From an uncultured Oscillospiraceae bacterium (lineage in GTDB: Bacteria > Bacillota > Clostridia > Oscillospirales > Acutalibacteraceae): DNA of 64,000 bases. The stretch lies in assembly GCA_900539165.1 (NCBI GenBank), contig UQAZ01000007.1, positions 1-64,000 on the forward strand. Direction: 5' to 3'. Below are positions 35,703 through 43,203 of this stretch, piece by piece (positions within the stretch are counted from its first letter, which is position 1; each line of letters starts with the position of its first letter). A program made the position numbers and the translations under genes. The notes beneath the pieces were generated by a model that had not been told where the DNA came from, ran no database searches, and saw only the letters and a program-made list of their open reading frames with translations.

Positions 35703-36156
35703 GGTCGTTCCTCTTTAGAAAATGATTTTCAATATAACATACACATCTATTTACAAAAATTGTAAACGGTCTTATCGGCATAAGCGCAACCCAAATATGT
35801 GCATAAAGTCTATAAAGCTTATTATTATCACAGTCAATGTATTTCTTTCCTCGTCTGAAATAACCTACAAGCTTTCCACAAATCATATCATCAGTTACAT
35901 ATTCCTTTTGATTAAGATTATCACCGACAATTACATAATGGTCATCGTGTACCTCTATAATTCTGTGCATAACATATTTACCGCTTTTAAGCTGATAAAC
36001 AGGCACATCATATTTTTTAAGTCTTTCCTTGTTCTTAACCACAACTATGGTATCTCTGCCGCTATGAATAATAGGCCTCATAGATATTCCCTGCGTCAAA
36101 CCGCAGTATTTACCCGTTTTTTCGAGTATTTCTCTGATAGATGTAAACTGTTCCAT
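35695..36156 (-). CDS. S24/S26 peptidase, SipW-like
   Basis: A 153-residue protein with the signal-peptidase fold. The nucleophile Ser is in GLTQGISMRPIIHSG (about residue 25), and KYVMHRIIEV offers a His in place of the usual Lys base, as in SipW and eukaryotic signal peptidases. VGDNLNQKEYV is the conserved GDN box. No strong N-terminal membrane anchor is visible, but a hydrophobic stretch lies near the C-terminus (IWVALMPIRPFTIFV). Coupling to the ABC exporter suggests it matures an exported peptide; no precursor gene was found nearby. Confidence 0.75.
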   Translation of the reverse strand: MEQFTSIREILEKTGKYCGLTQGISMRPIIHSGRDTIVVVKNKERLKKYDVPVYQLKSGKYVMHRIIEVHDDHYVIVGDNLNQKEYVTDDMICGKLVGYFRRGKKYIDCDNNKLYRLYAHIWVALMPIRPFTIFVNRCVCYIENHFLKRNDRG

Positions 36157-36166
36157 ATTTCAATCC

Positions 36167-36637
36167 TTAATTATCAATCAACACAACAGCGTGTGCTGCA
36201 ATTCCTTCTTCTCTGCCCGTAAATCCGAGTCGCTCCTCTGTTGTAGCCTTAACGCTTACATCAGAAATTTCAAGCGAGCAAACTCTTGCAATATTTTCTC
36301 TCATTAAATCAATATACGGCTTCATTTTCGGTTGTTGAGCGAGAAGCGTAGAATCAATATTTACTATATGATAGCCGGCTTCGTTCAGTCTTGCAACGAT
36401 TTCTTTAAGCAAGACAAGCGAATCCGCATCCTTAAATCTTTCGTCGGTATCGGGAAACATACCGCCTATATCACCCATTGCAGCCGCACCCAAAAGAGCA
36501 TCCGAAACAGCGTGTAACAATACATCGGCGTCGCTGTGACCCAAAAGTCCCATTGTGTGCGGAATATCAACTCCGCCTACAATAAGTCGTCTGCCTTCAA
36601 CAAGTCTATGTACATCATATCCGTGACCGATTCTCAT
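36167..36637 (-). CDS. ispF: 2-C-methyl-D-erythritol 2,4-cyclodiphosphate synthase
   Basis: Fifth step of the MEP isoprenoid pathway; it closes the cyclic diphosphate with loss of CMP. Zinc ligands lie in RIGHGYDVHRL and LLGHSDADVLLHA, and the typical GDIGGMFPDTD and KATTEERLGFTGREEGIAAHAV motifs are present. At 156 residues it is full length. GAGG precedes ATG 36637, which overlaps the ispD stop by 4 bp. Confidence 0.96.
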   Translation of the reverse strand: MRIGHGYDVHRLVEGRRLIVGGVDIPHTMGLLGHSDADVLLHAVSDALLGAAAMGDIGGMFPDTDERFKDADSLVLLKEIVARLNEAGYHIVNIDSTLLAQQPKMKPYIDLMRENIARVCSLEISDVSVKATTEERLGFTGREEGIAAHAVVLIDN

Positions 36638-37311
36638 AACTGTACCTCGTTTTTTAATAAATTTTCTGCAAGTAAAATGTCATCGGGTGTTGTTATTTTA
36701 ATATTAGAATATGAACCAACAACCATTTTAACTCTTTGATTGCAATATTCTGCAAGCTGGCAATCATCAGTAAAGTCTTTACCGTCGTTTTTTGCCTTTT
36801 TAACAGCCTCTTTATAGAGCTTAAAATCAAACGCCTGAGGAGTTTGTACCGCAAAGAGCCTACTTCTGTCAGGGGTTGCGGTAACAAAATTATCATCATC
36901 GACCACCTTAATTGTATCCTTTACGAAAACACCGACAGCAGCAGCTGAATTATCTTTAGCAGCTCTTATTGTATTTTCTATGTCCTCTGCCTTTACCAAA
37001 GGTCTTGCACCATCGTGAATAACGATAAGCTCACAGTCATCTATAACATCTACCGCATTCATAACACTTTGTTGACGGGTGCTTCCGCCGATAACAAAAG
37101 AAACCCTTTCATCATCAATAAGCTCGGAAAAAACAGGCACATCCTGCTCTCTTGCAACAACAATAACTTCATCAATATCAGAAATGTTTAAGAAAGCCTC
37201 AACGCTTCTTTGCAAAACGGTTTTGCCCGAAATTTCAAGCAAAAGCTTGCTATGCTCAATTTTCATTCTTGTGCCGTTTCCTGCGGCAAGAACAACAGCT
37301 ACATTACTCAA
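36634..37311 (-). CDS. ispD: 2-C-methyl-D-erythritol 4-phosphate cytidylyltransferase
   Basis: Third MEP-pathway step: joins CMP from CTP to methylerythritol phosphate. The nucleotide-binding LAAGNGTRM is at residues 8-17, followed by GKTVLQRSVEAF, VIHDGARPLV and the C-terminal DDCQLAEY. It has 225 residues. The start is TTG 37311, overlapping rqcH by 8 bp with AAGG just upstream. Together with ispF it supplies isoprenoid precursors needed for undecaprenyl phosphate. Confidence 0.95.
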   Translation of the reverse strand: MSNVAVVLAAGNGTRMKIEHSKLLLEISGKTVLQRSVEAFLNISDIDEVIVVAREQDVPVFSELIDDERVSFVIGGSTRQQSVMNAVDVIDDCELIVIHDGARPLVKAEDIENTIRAAKDNSAAAVGVFVKDTIKVVDDDNFVTATPDRSRLFAVQTPQAFDFKLYKEAVKKAKNDGKDFTDDCQLAEYCNQRVKMVVGSYSNIKITTPDDILLAENLLKNEVQL

Positions 37312-38986
37312 TTTCCTTCACCCTTGATAGTTCATCCTCGTTCGGAGTAACATACTCCGTATTGTAGTTATCATAAATAACCATTCCCGGTTTTGCACCG
37401 TTTGGTTTATGAACATTTTTAATTATTGTATAATCGACCGCAACATTTGAAGATGCATATGCTTTAGAATTAACGCAAGCAAGCATTGCAGCCTCTCTGA
37501 TAAGTTTATCGGTAAAAGGCTTATCCTTAACCGATTGAGCGATTACATGACTGCCTGCGGCATCCTTAACATGAAACCACATATCATAATTCTTTGCGGT
37601 TTTAAGCGTAAGCAAGTCATTTTGAATATTATTTCTTCCGACAAAAATCCTAAATCCATCACTGGAAACAAATTCTCTCGGCGGAAGCTTTTTTTGCTTT
37701 GCGGTCTTAAAGCTCGGCTTTGACAAAAATCCCGAGGAATAAAGTTCCTCCCTGATAGCACTTATTTCAGCATTTGTCTGCGCTCTGGTAAGTTCATCAA
37801 TTACTGTATCAAGATATTCTGCTTCTGCCTTTGCATTTTCAATAAAACTGTTAAGCTTTTGCTGAGCCACCTGCTTTTTTCTGTACTCCTTATAATATCT
37901 TTGTGCGTTTTGTGCAGGAGATAATGTCGGGTCGGCAGGTATTCTGACAGGATTATTATTGTCGTAAAAATTATCCAAATCGTAAAACAATGCACCCTTT
38001 TCGAGCAAGTGCAAATTGGCGTTAATCAAATCACCGTAAATTCTAAATCGTTCTTTATCGGCACATTCGTCAAGCTCTCGTTGTCTGTTAATTGCTTTTC
38101 TGACTGCTCTTTCCTTTAAGGTGTTAAGCTTATGAAAAAGGTCATTTGAGCGTTGCCTGATTCTCTCTATTTTAACTTGTTCAAAATAGAAATAATCAAT
38201 CAGCTGTGAAAATGTATCAAATGTTTTATAAGTGCATAAATCGCCGTACTGTCTTGGCATAAAATACGTGAAATCTTTAGGTTTATCCAAAATAACGACA
38301 GTTGGTGTCGGATGATTAATATACTCTTTTAACTGAGAGAGGCTCATATCAAACTCAATTTCATTAGCGACAATAGGCGAAAGCCCCTGAATGACCTTTC
38401 CTGCCGCCTTACCTCTTGTTGCACCGACATCTTTCATTTTCGATTCAATATCAAAAATGCCGTCTTTGAGAATATTCATTTTGTCTTGAGACGGCGGTAA
38501 GGTATATTTTAAGCCCGGTAAAATTTCTCTTACCGAAGATTTTGATGAGTCAATGCGTTTGACGCAGTCAATAATTTTATTATCCTCACCAACAAGTATG
38601 ATATTACTGTACTTACCCATTATCTCGGCTATTAATCTGTATTCGACAGGGTCGCCCAATTCATTTCTTGCATCAAATACAAAAGTAAGTATTCTCTCAA
38701 ATCCGTCCTGCAAAATGTCAACAAGTCTTGCAGAGCCTAAAAGTTTACGCAGCAACATTGTAAGCATAGGCGGCTTTGCAGGATTTTCAATATACTGCTC
38801 GGTCAGCTGTACTCTGGCAGAGTCGGCTCTTGCAGAAAGAAGAAGCTTATGACTTCCCTCTCTCGAACGCAAGGTGATGAGTATTTCTTCTTTAGACGGC
38901 TGATAGATTTTATCAACTCTTGAATCTAAAATTTTCTCTGATATTTCATTTTTAAGAAGATGTAAAAAAATACCGTCAAGTGCCAT
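37304..38986 (-). CDS. rqcH: Rqc2/RqcH ribosome quality-control protein (NFACT)
   Basis: Binds stalled 50S-peptidyl-tRNA complexes and recruits tRNA-Ala to add C-terminal alanine tails. The 560-residue NFACT protein has the N-terminal NFACT-N domain (MALDGIFLHLLKNEI...), a central coiled coil (about 270-430) and the C-terminal NFACT-R domain (NNIQNDLLTLKTAKNYDMWFHVKDAAGSHVI). Older annotation calls it a fibronectin-binding protein. AAGGAA supports ATG 38986. It lies 10 bp after the Nif3-like gene. Confidence 0.92.
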   Translation of the reverse strand: MALDGIFLHLLKNEISEKILDSRVDKIYQPSKEEILITLRSREGSHKLLLSARADSARVQLTEQYIENPAKPPMLTMLLRKLLGSARLVDILQDGFERILTFVFDARNELGDPVEYRLIAEIMGKYSNIILVGEDNKIIDCVKRIDSSKSSVREILPGLKYTLPPSQDKMNILKDGIFDIESKMKDVGATRGKAAGKVIQGLSPIVANEIEFDMSLSQLKEYINHPTPTVVILDKPKDFTYFMPRQYGDLCTYKTFDTFSQLIDYFYFEQVKIERIRQRSNDLFHKLNTLKERAVRKAINRQRELDECADKERFRIYGDLINANLHLLEKGALFYDLDNFYDNNNPVRIPADPTLSPAQNAQRYYKEYRKKQVAQQKLNSFIENAKAEAEYLDTVIDELTRAQTNAEISAIREELYSSGFLSKPSFKTAKQKKLPPREFVSSDGFRIFVGRNNIQNDLLTLKTAKNYDMWFHVKDAAGSHVIAQSVKDKPFTDKLIREAAMLACVNSKAYASSNVAVDYTIIKNVHKPNGAKPGMVIYDNYNTEYVTPNEDELSRVKEIE

Positions 38987-38996
38987 AGTTTATTCC

Positions 38997-39746
38997 TTAA
39001 TCAATAGTTTTAACGGGATTGCTTACAGGCGCAGTCAAAAATTTAACATCTGTAAAAATCCTCTCAAGGTCATTTTTAAGCATCAAAAAAGGCTCATTTT
39101 CCGTTTCAAAATGACCTGCTGAAATTACAGCATTACCCTCCTGTGAGGCTTCAAGCATTTCGTGATACTTCAAATCACCCGTTACAAAGCAATCGGCATT
39201 GCTCAGTGCAAGCTGCATAAACTCACCGCATGAGCCTCCGCCGACAGCCACTCTTTTAATCAATTTATCGCTGTCTGTATACCTGATACCTGAAACATCA
39301 AGTTTTGAACTTACATACTGTGCAAAGTCGTCAATGCTCATTTCGCCGTCAATATCGCCCACTACAATAAACCCGTCCATAAGTTGTTGAGTATTTTTAA
39401 GCTGCAATATTGAGGCAAGGTTTTCGTTTATACCGTTTTCTGCCTTATCAAAATTAGTATGCGCACTGATGCAAGAGACACCGTTTTTTATCATTTCATA
39501 AACGAGGCAATCGGATTTAACATCTTTTAACGGAGTGAATATAGTCGGATGATGTGTAATTAAAAGCTCTGCTCCTACATCCTTACAAAACGCAACCGCC
39601 TCTTTAGTAGCGTCAAGGGAAAGTACGGCACAATTAACAACGGCTCTGAAATCACCTACAAGATGACCTGAATTGTCCCATTCCTCTTGAGTGTCAAACG
39701 GTGCTATTGAATTAATATAATCATAGATATTTTTAACAGTCGTCAT
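38997..39746 (-). CDS. Nif3-like dinuclear metal-center protein
   Basis: Member of the NIF3/DUF34 family with a two-metal site. Ligands are visible in LLITHHPTIF (His-His), SAHTNFDKAENGIN and AGHFETENEPF. At 249 residues it is the short form without the central PII-like insertion. Biochemical function in bacteria is not settled; it is often next to trmK, as here, with a 4-bp overlap (ATGA). GAGGAA precedes ATG 39746. Confidence 0.9.
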   Translation of the reverse strand: MTTVKNIYDYINSIAPFDTQEEWDNSGHLVGDFRAVVNCAVLSLDATKEAVAFCKDVGAELLITHHPTIFTPLKDVKSDCLVYEMIKNGVSCISAHTNFDKAENGINENLASILQLKNTQQLMDGFIVVGDIDGEMSIDDFAQYVSSKLDVSGIRYTDSDKLIKRVAVGGGSCGEFMQLALSNADCFVTGDLKYHEMLEASQEGNAVISAGHFETENEPFLMLKNDLERIFTDVKFLTAPVSNPVKTID

Positions 39747-40372
39747 AATATTTCCTCTATCGCTCTTATTACCTTAGAATAATCTGCGCCTGATTTCTGT
39801 TTATTTACAAGATAATTTCTAAGGTGGATAAAATAATCCTTGTCAGAAAAATCATTTATCTCGCCCAAGAAATAATCAACAATATCTCGTTCATGCTTAG
39901 AATCGGTGTATTCTGCAAGAAGCACATTATAGCTGTGTTTGCCGTCTGTAACGACAGTATCTTTTAACAAAGAATAACCGTTATCATAAAGCCATTTTCT
40001 GACAAGCTCAGAATGTGACATAGGATTAAGCACAAGTCTGCACTGCTTTACATAATCACATTGAGACAAAATATCGCTTATCAGTTCACCACCAATACCC
40101 GCAATAATCACGGTATCATAAACTTTAGGTATATCGATTAAGCCGTTAGAAAGAACACATTGTATTTTATCCTCTAAATTCAAATCTTTTACAAGTCTCT
40201 TGCAAGAATTAAGAGGCCCTTCATTAATATCGCCTGCAATAATCCTATTTGATATTTTGTTTTGTGCAAGATATGCCGGTATATATCCGTGGTCGCACCC
40301 AATATCCGCAACCGTAGCATCTTGCGACACCATATCGGCAACAGCTTGCAGCCTTGCAGACAATTTAATCAT
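39743..40372 (-). CDS. trmK: tRNA (adenine(22)-N(1))-methyltransferase
   Basis: SAM-dependent methylase for A22 in the D-loop of bacterial tRNAs. The SAM motif VADIGCDHGYIPAYLA is at about residue 22, then IAGDINEGPL, IIAGIGGELI and VLNPMSHSELVRKWL. The real start is ATG 40372 (GGAG 8 nt upstream), giving 209 residues; an upstream start would be in the promoter region. It is first of the run down to the cyclophilin gene. Confidence 0.93.
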   Translation of the reverse strand: MIKLSARLQAVADMVSQDATVADIGCDHGYIPAYLAQNKISNRIIAGDINEGPLNSCKRLVKDLNLEDKIQCVLSNGLIDIPKVYDTVIIAGIGGELISDILSQCDYVKQCRLVLNPMSHSELVRKWLYDNGYSLLKDTVVTDGKHSYNVLLAEYTDSKHERDIVDYFLGEINDFSDKDYFIHLRNYLVNKQKSGADYSKVIRAIEEIL

Positions 40373-40483
40373 AACAATACTCCAATATAATAATATAATT
40401 ATTATAATATATATGGTACTAATTTGCAAGAATAGTTTGCAAGATACCTAAAGATATGTTAATATATAAATCGAGGTGTAAAA

Positions 40484-41071
40484 ATGACAAATAATGAAAA
40501 CAGCAACGAAACAAATCCGCTTTTAAGATTTGACGCCTTTATGGGAAATGTAAAGGACGGAGGACTAAGAAGCGTAACTTCTATATACATTCTTGTATCG
40601 TATTTGGTTTCAAACCTAAACGGCAAAGTGAGCAGAGAAAATCTGTTAGAAGCAACCAACGACACAATGCTTGCAAATTATTTTGAAATGTCGGATGCGA
40701 TTACAAAGCTTTTGAAATCAGGCACACTAAAAGAAAACGAGGACGGTATGCTCTATATGGACAAAAAGGATGCGTCCGAGGTTGAGCTGATAGAAAAGGA
40801 TTTACCCTTAACCGTCAGAGAAAGATGTATTAAAGCGTGTCAAAGAATCATAGCAAGAGAAACCTATAAGCGTGAAAATAAGGTAAGCGTTGAAAAATGC
40901 GAGAACGGTTACAAGGCTCTGCTGAGAGTAAGCGACAAAGACAGCGATTTTATGAAATTAGAGCTTTTCGCACCGACCGAGGAGCAGGCTTTAATGCTAA
41001 AGGAGAAATTCATATCCGACCCTGTATCGGTTTATGAAACCTTGATAGAAGCCATTTTTAACAACGAATAA
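40484..41071 (+). CDS. Hypothetical protein, possible DUF4364 relative
   Basis: A 195-residue soluble protein. The N-terminal 80 residues look like a winged helix (VTSIYILVSYLVSNLNGKVSRENLLEATNDTMLANYFEMSDAITKLLKSGTL), the rest an alpha/beta domain (TVRERCIKACQRII, ELFAPTEEQALMLKEKF). The layout is like that of DUF4364 proteins, but the match is weak and I would not assign a function. GAGGTG precedes ATG 40484. It stands alone on the plus strand between two minus-strand operons. Confidence 0.65.
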   Translation: MTNNENSNETNPLLRFDAFMGNVKDGGLRSVTSIYILVSYLVSNLNGKVSRENLLEATNDTMLANYFEMSDAITKLLKSGTLKENEDGMLYMDKKDASEVELIEKDLPLTVRERCIKACQRIIARETYKRENKVSVEKCENGYKALLRVSDKDSDFMKLELFAPTEEQALMLKEKFISDPVSVYETLIEAIFNNE

Positions 41072-41087
41072 AAACACTATTAATAAT

Positions 41088-41121
41088 AAAAATCCAAAGC
41101 AGTAAATCGCCTTGGATTTTT
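41088..41121. terminator. Bidirectional terminator
   Basis: AATCCAA (41091-41097) pairs with TTGGATT (41112-41118), followed by a T6 run. It separates two convergent genes. Confidence 0.7.
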
Positions 41122-41125
41122 TATT

Positions 41126-42088
41126 TTACATACTTATTCTGTTTTTAAGAGCGTCAACGCTGAGACTGCGTGCCTCTTTAAGCAGTTTTTTATACCTGTC
41201 CATATTGTATTGGGAATGCTCTGTTTCCTTACTCCACAGATGTACTGTCCAGCTGTCCTCACCAAAATATGTATTAATTAAAATACCGACAACAGCCATT
41301 TTAACCTTACTCAAAACATCCTCATCAAAAACAGCCTGCATAAAATACTTATACAAAAAATACATCAAAATATTTTCGTTGGCTTGACTGTCGGAAATTT
41401 CATTGATGCTGTAATTTTTAACTTTTTGCTTCCATTCGGGATTTATCAGCTCGGGGTTATTGAACACCTCTATAAATTTAATTTCATTTTCACCCTCGTT
41501 ATAAGGACTAATCTCGTTTTGAAGCTTAACACCTAAATCCAAAAGGCTGTTCATACGCTCAACAATACCACGGCTCTTATCTTTAGCAATAGAGTATGCC
41601 TCTGTTCTGCCTTTAATAAGAGTAAAATACGTTTGAGCATCAATGTCATTCAAAGCGGGTAAATCATCATTTAATTCAAATTCAAACTCAAACGAATCAG
41701 CGTTATACATCATATCCGACGCAACAGGACAGGAAAACGAAACACCTATTTCCCGTGTTGCACCAAAATCATAGATAAATCGAGGAAATGTTCTGCAAGT
41801 GTACGGTGTATGCTCACCGCCAATAGCAATGTGCATATCACAGAGATTTTGCTCATTCAGAAACGGACATCTCTTTTTATCAGCGAGAGTGAAAATTGTA
41901 TTGTCAAATTCGTCTTTGGAAAGAACGGAGTCAATTCGTCTTTTTATTTCCAATGAAGTATCAAGAGTTTTATAGTATTCCAATGACTCGCTGTCGGCAT
42001 CTACTTCCCAGCCTTGACAGCAGGAATCGGGACAGTCGCCTGCAATACAATTAAAGTCCTTATAAAATGTCGGCTTTACAATTTTCAT
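41126..42088 (-). CDS. FliB-like (flagellin lysine-N-methylase family) protein
   Basis: A 320-residue protein with the FliB/YkgJ cysteine pattern at the N-terminus (CIAGDCPDSCCQGW, residues 14-27), further Cys in DKKRCPFLNEQNLCDMH and YTCRTFPRF, probably for an iron-sulfur cluster. FliB methylates lysines of flagellin in Salmonella, but no flagellar gene is in this window, so the substrate here may differ. Its start overlaps the AAA-CYTH gene by 4 bp (ATGA), which ties the two together. Confidence 0.8.
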   Translation of the reverse strand: MKIVKPTFYKDFNCIAGDCPDSCCQGWEVDADSESLEYYKTLDTSLEIKRRIDSVLSKDEFDNTIFTLADKKRCPFLNEQNLCDMHIAIGGEHTPYTCRTFPRFIYDFGATREIGVSFSCPVASDMMYNADSFEFEFELNDDLPALNDIDAQTYFTLIKGRTEAYSIAKDKSRGIVERMNSLLDLGVKLQNEISPYNEGENEIKFIEVFNNPELINPEWKQKVKNYSINEISDSQANENILMYFLYKYFMQAVFDEDVLSKVKMAVVGILINTYFGEDSWTVHLWSKETEHSQYNMDRYKKLLKEARSLSVDALKNRISM

Positions 42089-43137
42089 AACTTCATACCT
42101 GCCAAATAATTATTTTTATAATGTTCATCATCCGATACATCTTTAATTATCTTTATTTTATCGGGAAGTGTCACCTGCTCGTCCAAGCTTTTGAGTTCCA
42201 CCTCAAGCAACGCCTTATCATTCCAAAAATCGAAAAGGTCAAGCTCAAAATATTTGCCCTCATACAAAAAACAGCAACGCTTTTTAACGATTGCATTTTT
42301 ATTCGGGTCTGCCGATTTCAAAAGAAAATCGTACTCTGACCTGCTTATCAGTCGTTCCTCTTCATAGCACTCTGACGGACTTAAACGCATTTTTATTGTT
42401 TCATAATACATACTTTCAGACATATAGCTTCTCTGTCTTACTCTGTGTGAGCCTGCACCAGAGAGCAAATAAGTCTGTGAAATATCACAAATAAAAGGCT
42501 TGTAGCTCATAAGAATGTCCTTGCTCGGATACTCGATAAGATACTTCTTTTCAATTTCCTTGCCCTCTAAAATAAAATCTATTTCATCAGCTGCGGACTT
42601 AATCTTATCCTCAAAGCTGTCAAAAGATTTAATATATCTTAAATGCGGATGTCCAACATAAGCAGATAAAATACTATTTTGAAGTGACAGAGCCTCTGTA
42701 AAATTCTCCTTTCGTACATCGGTTTTGACATATGATTTCTTATCACACAATTCAAATACGAGTGCGGTATCATATCTGAAAAAAGAAGCGTAAAAAGAGA
42801 CGCCAACTTTATCCGTAAACTCTTTTCTTTGCTCATTATTCAAATACGCAAAGCAATCCGTTACTCCCCTGTCATAAAAGACAAGTGTATTTTCTTTTTC
42901 GAGGTTTTTAAGTATTTCATTTATCATATTTTCATTTTCAATTTGTCTTTGAAAAACGGCAAGCTGAAAAGAAAGCGTATCGGGATAATCTTTACCCTCA
43001 TTAATAAGCTGAGCAGCCGCTTCCTCACAAATAAAAACATTATCCACCTTGTTTTTATAATAATCCGCAAGTGCCTTAATTGTCTGAGTTTTGCCGGACG
43101 AGGGCGCACCTGTAAATACAATTCTGTTAATTCCCAT
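42085..43137 (-). CDS. AAA-type P-loop kinase-like domain fused to CYTH domain
   Basis: Residues 1-185 form an AAA_28-like P-loop domain (VFTGAPSSGKTQTI Walker A; TLVFYDRGVTD like the nucleoside-kinase lid region). From about 190 a CYTH triphosphate-tunnel domain begins with the signature EIEKKYLI (ExExK at 194-198), plus basic/acidic strands such as SHRVRQRSY and FELDLFDFW. CYTH enzymes hydrolyse or use inorganic or nucleoside triphosphates. ATG 43137 has GGGTG upstream. The combined reaction is unknown; coupling with the FliB-like gene is its only clue. Confidence 0.82.
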   Translation of the reverse strand: MGINRIVFTGAPSSGKTQTIKALADYYKNKVDNVFICEEAAAQLINEGKDYPDTLSFQLAVFQRQIENENMINEILKNLEKENTLVFYDRGVTDCFAYLNNEQRKEFTDKVGVSFYASFFRYDTALVFELCDKKSYVKTDVRKENFTEALSLQNSILSAYVGHPHLRYIKSFDSFEDKIKSAADEIDFILEGKEIEKKYLIEYPSKDILMSYKPFICDISQTYLLSGAGSHRVRQRSYMSESMYYETIKMRLSPSECYEEERLISRSEYDFLLKSADPNKNAIVKKRCCFLYEGKYFELDLFDFWNDKALLEVELKSLDEQVTLPDKIKIIKDVSDDEHYKNNYLAGMKL

Positions 43138-43164
43138 AATTTCACCCAAAATCATTATAACACA

Positions 43165-43197
43165 AAAAGGAGAAAAGTAATATACCCTTCTCCTTTT
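43165..43197 (-). terminator. Terminator of the YhgE/Pip gene
   Basis: AAAAGGAGAA (43165-43174) pairs with TTCTCCTTTT (43188-43197), and on the minus strand a T5 run is included. It lies 6 bp beyond the stop of the YhgE/Pip gene. Confidence 0.75.
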
Positions 43198-43203
43198 ATT
43201 TTA

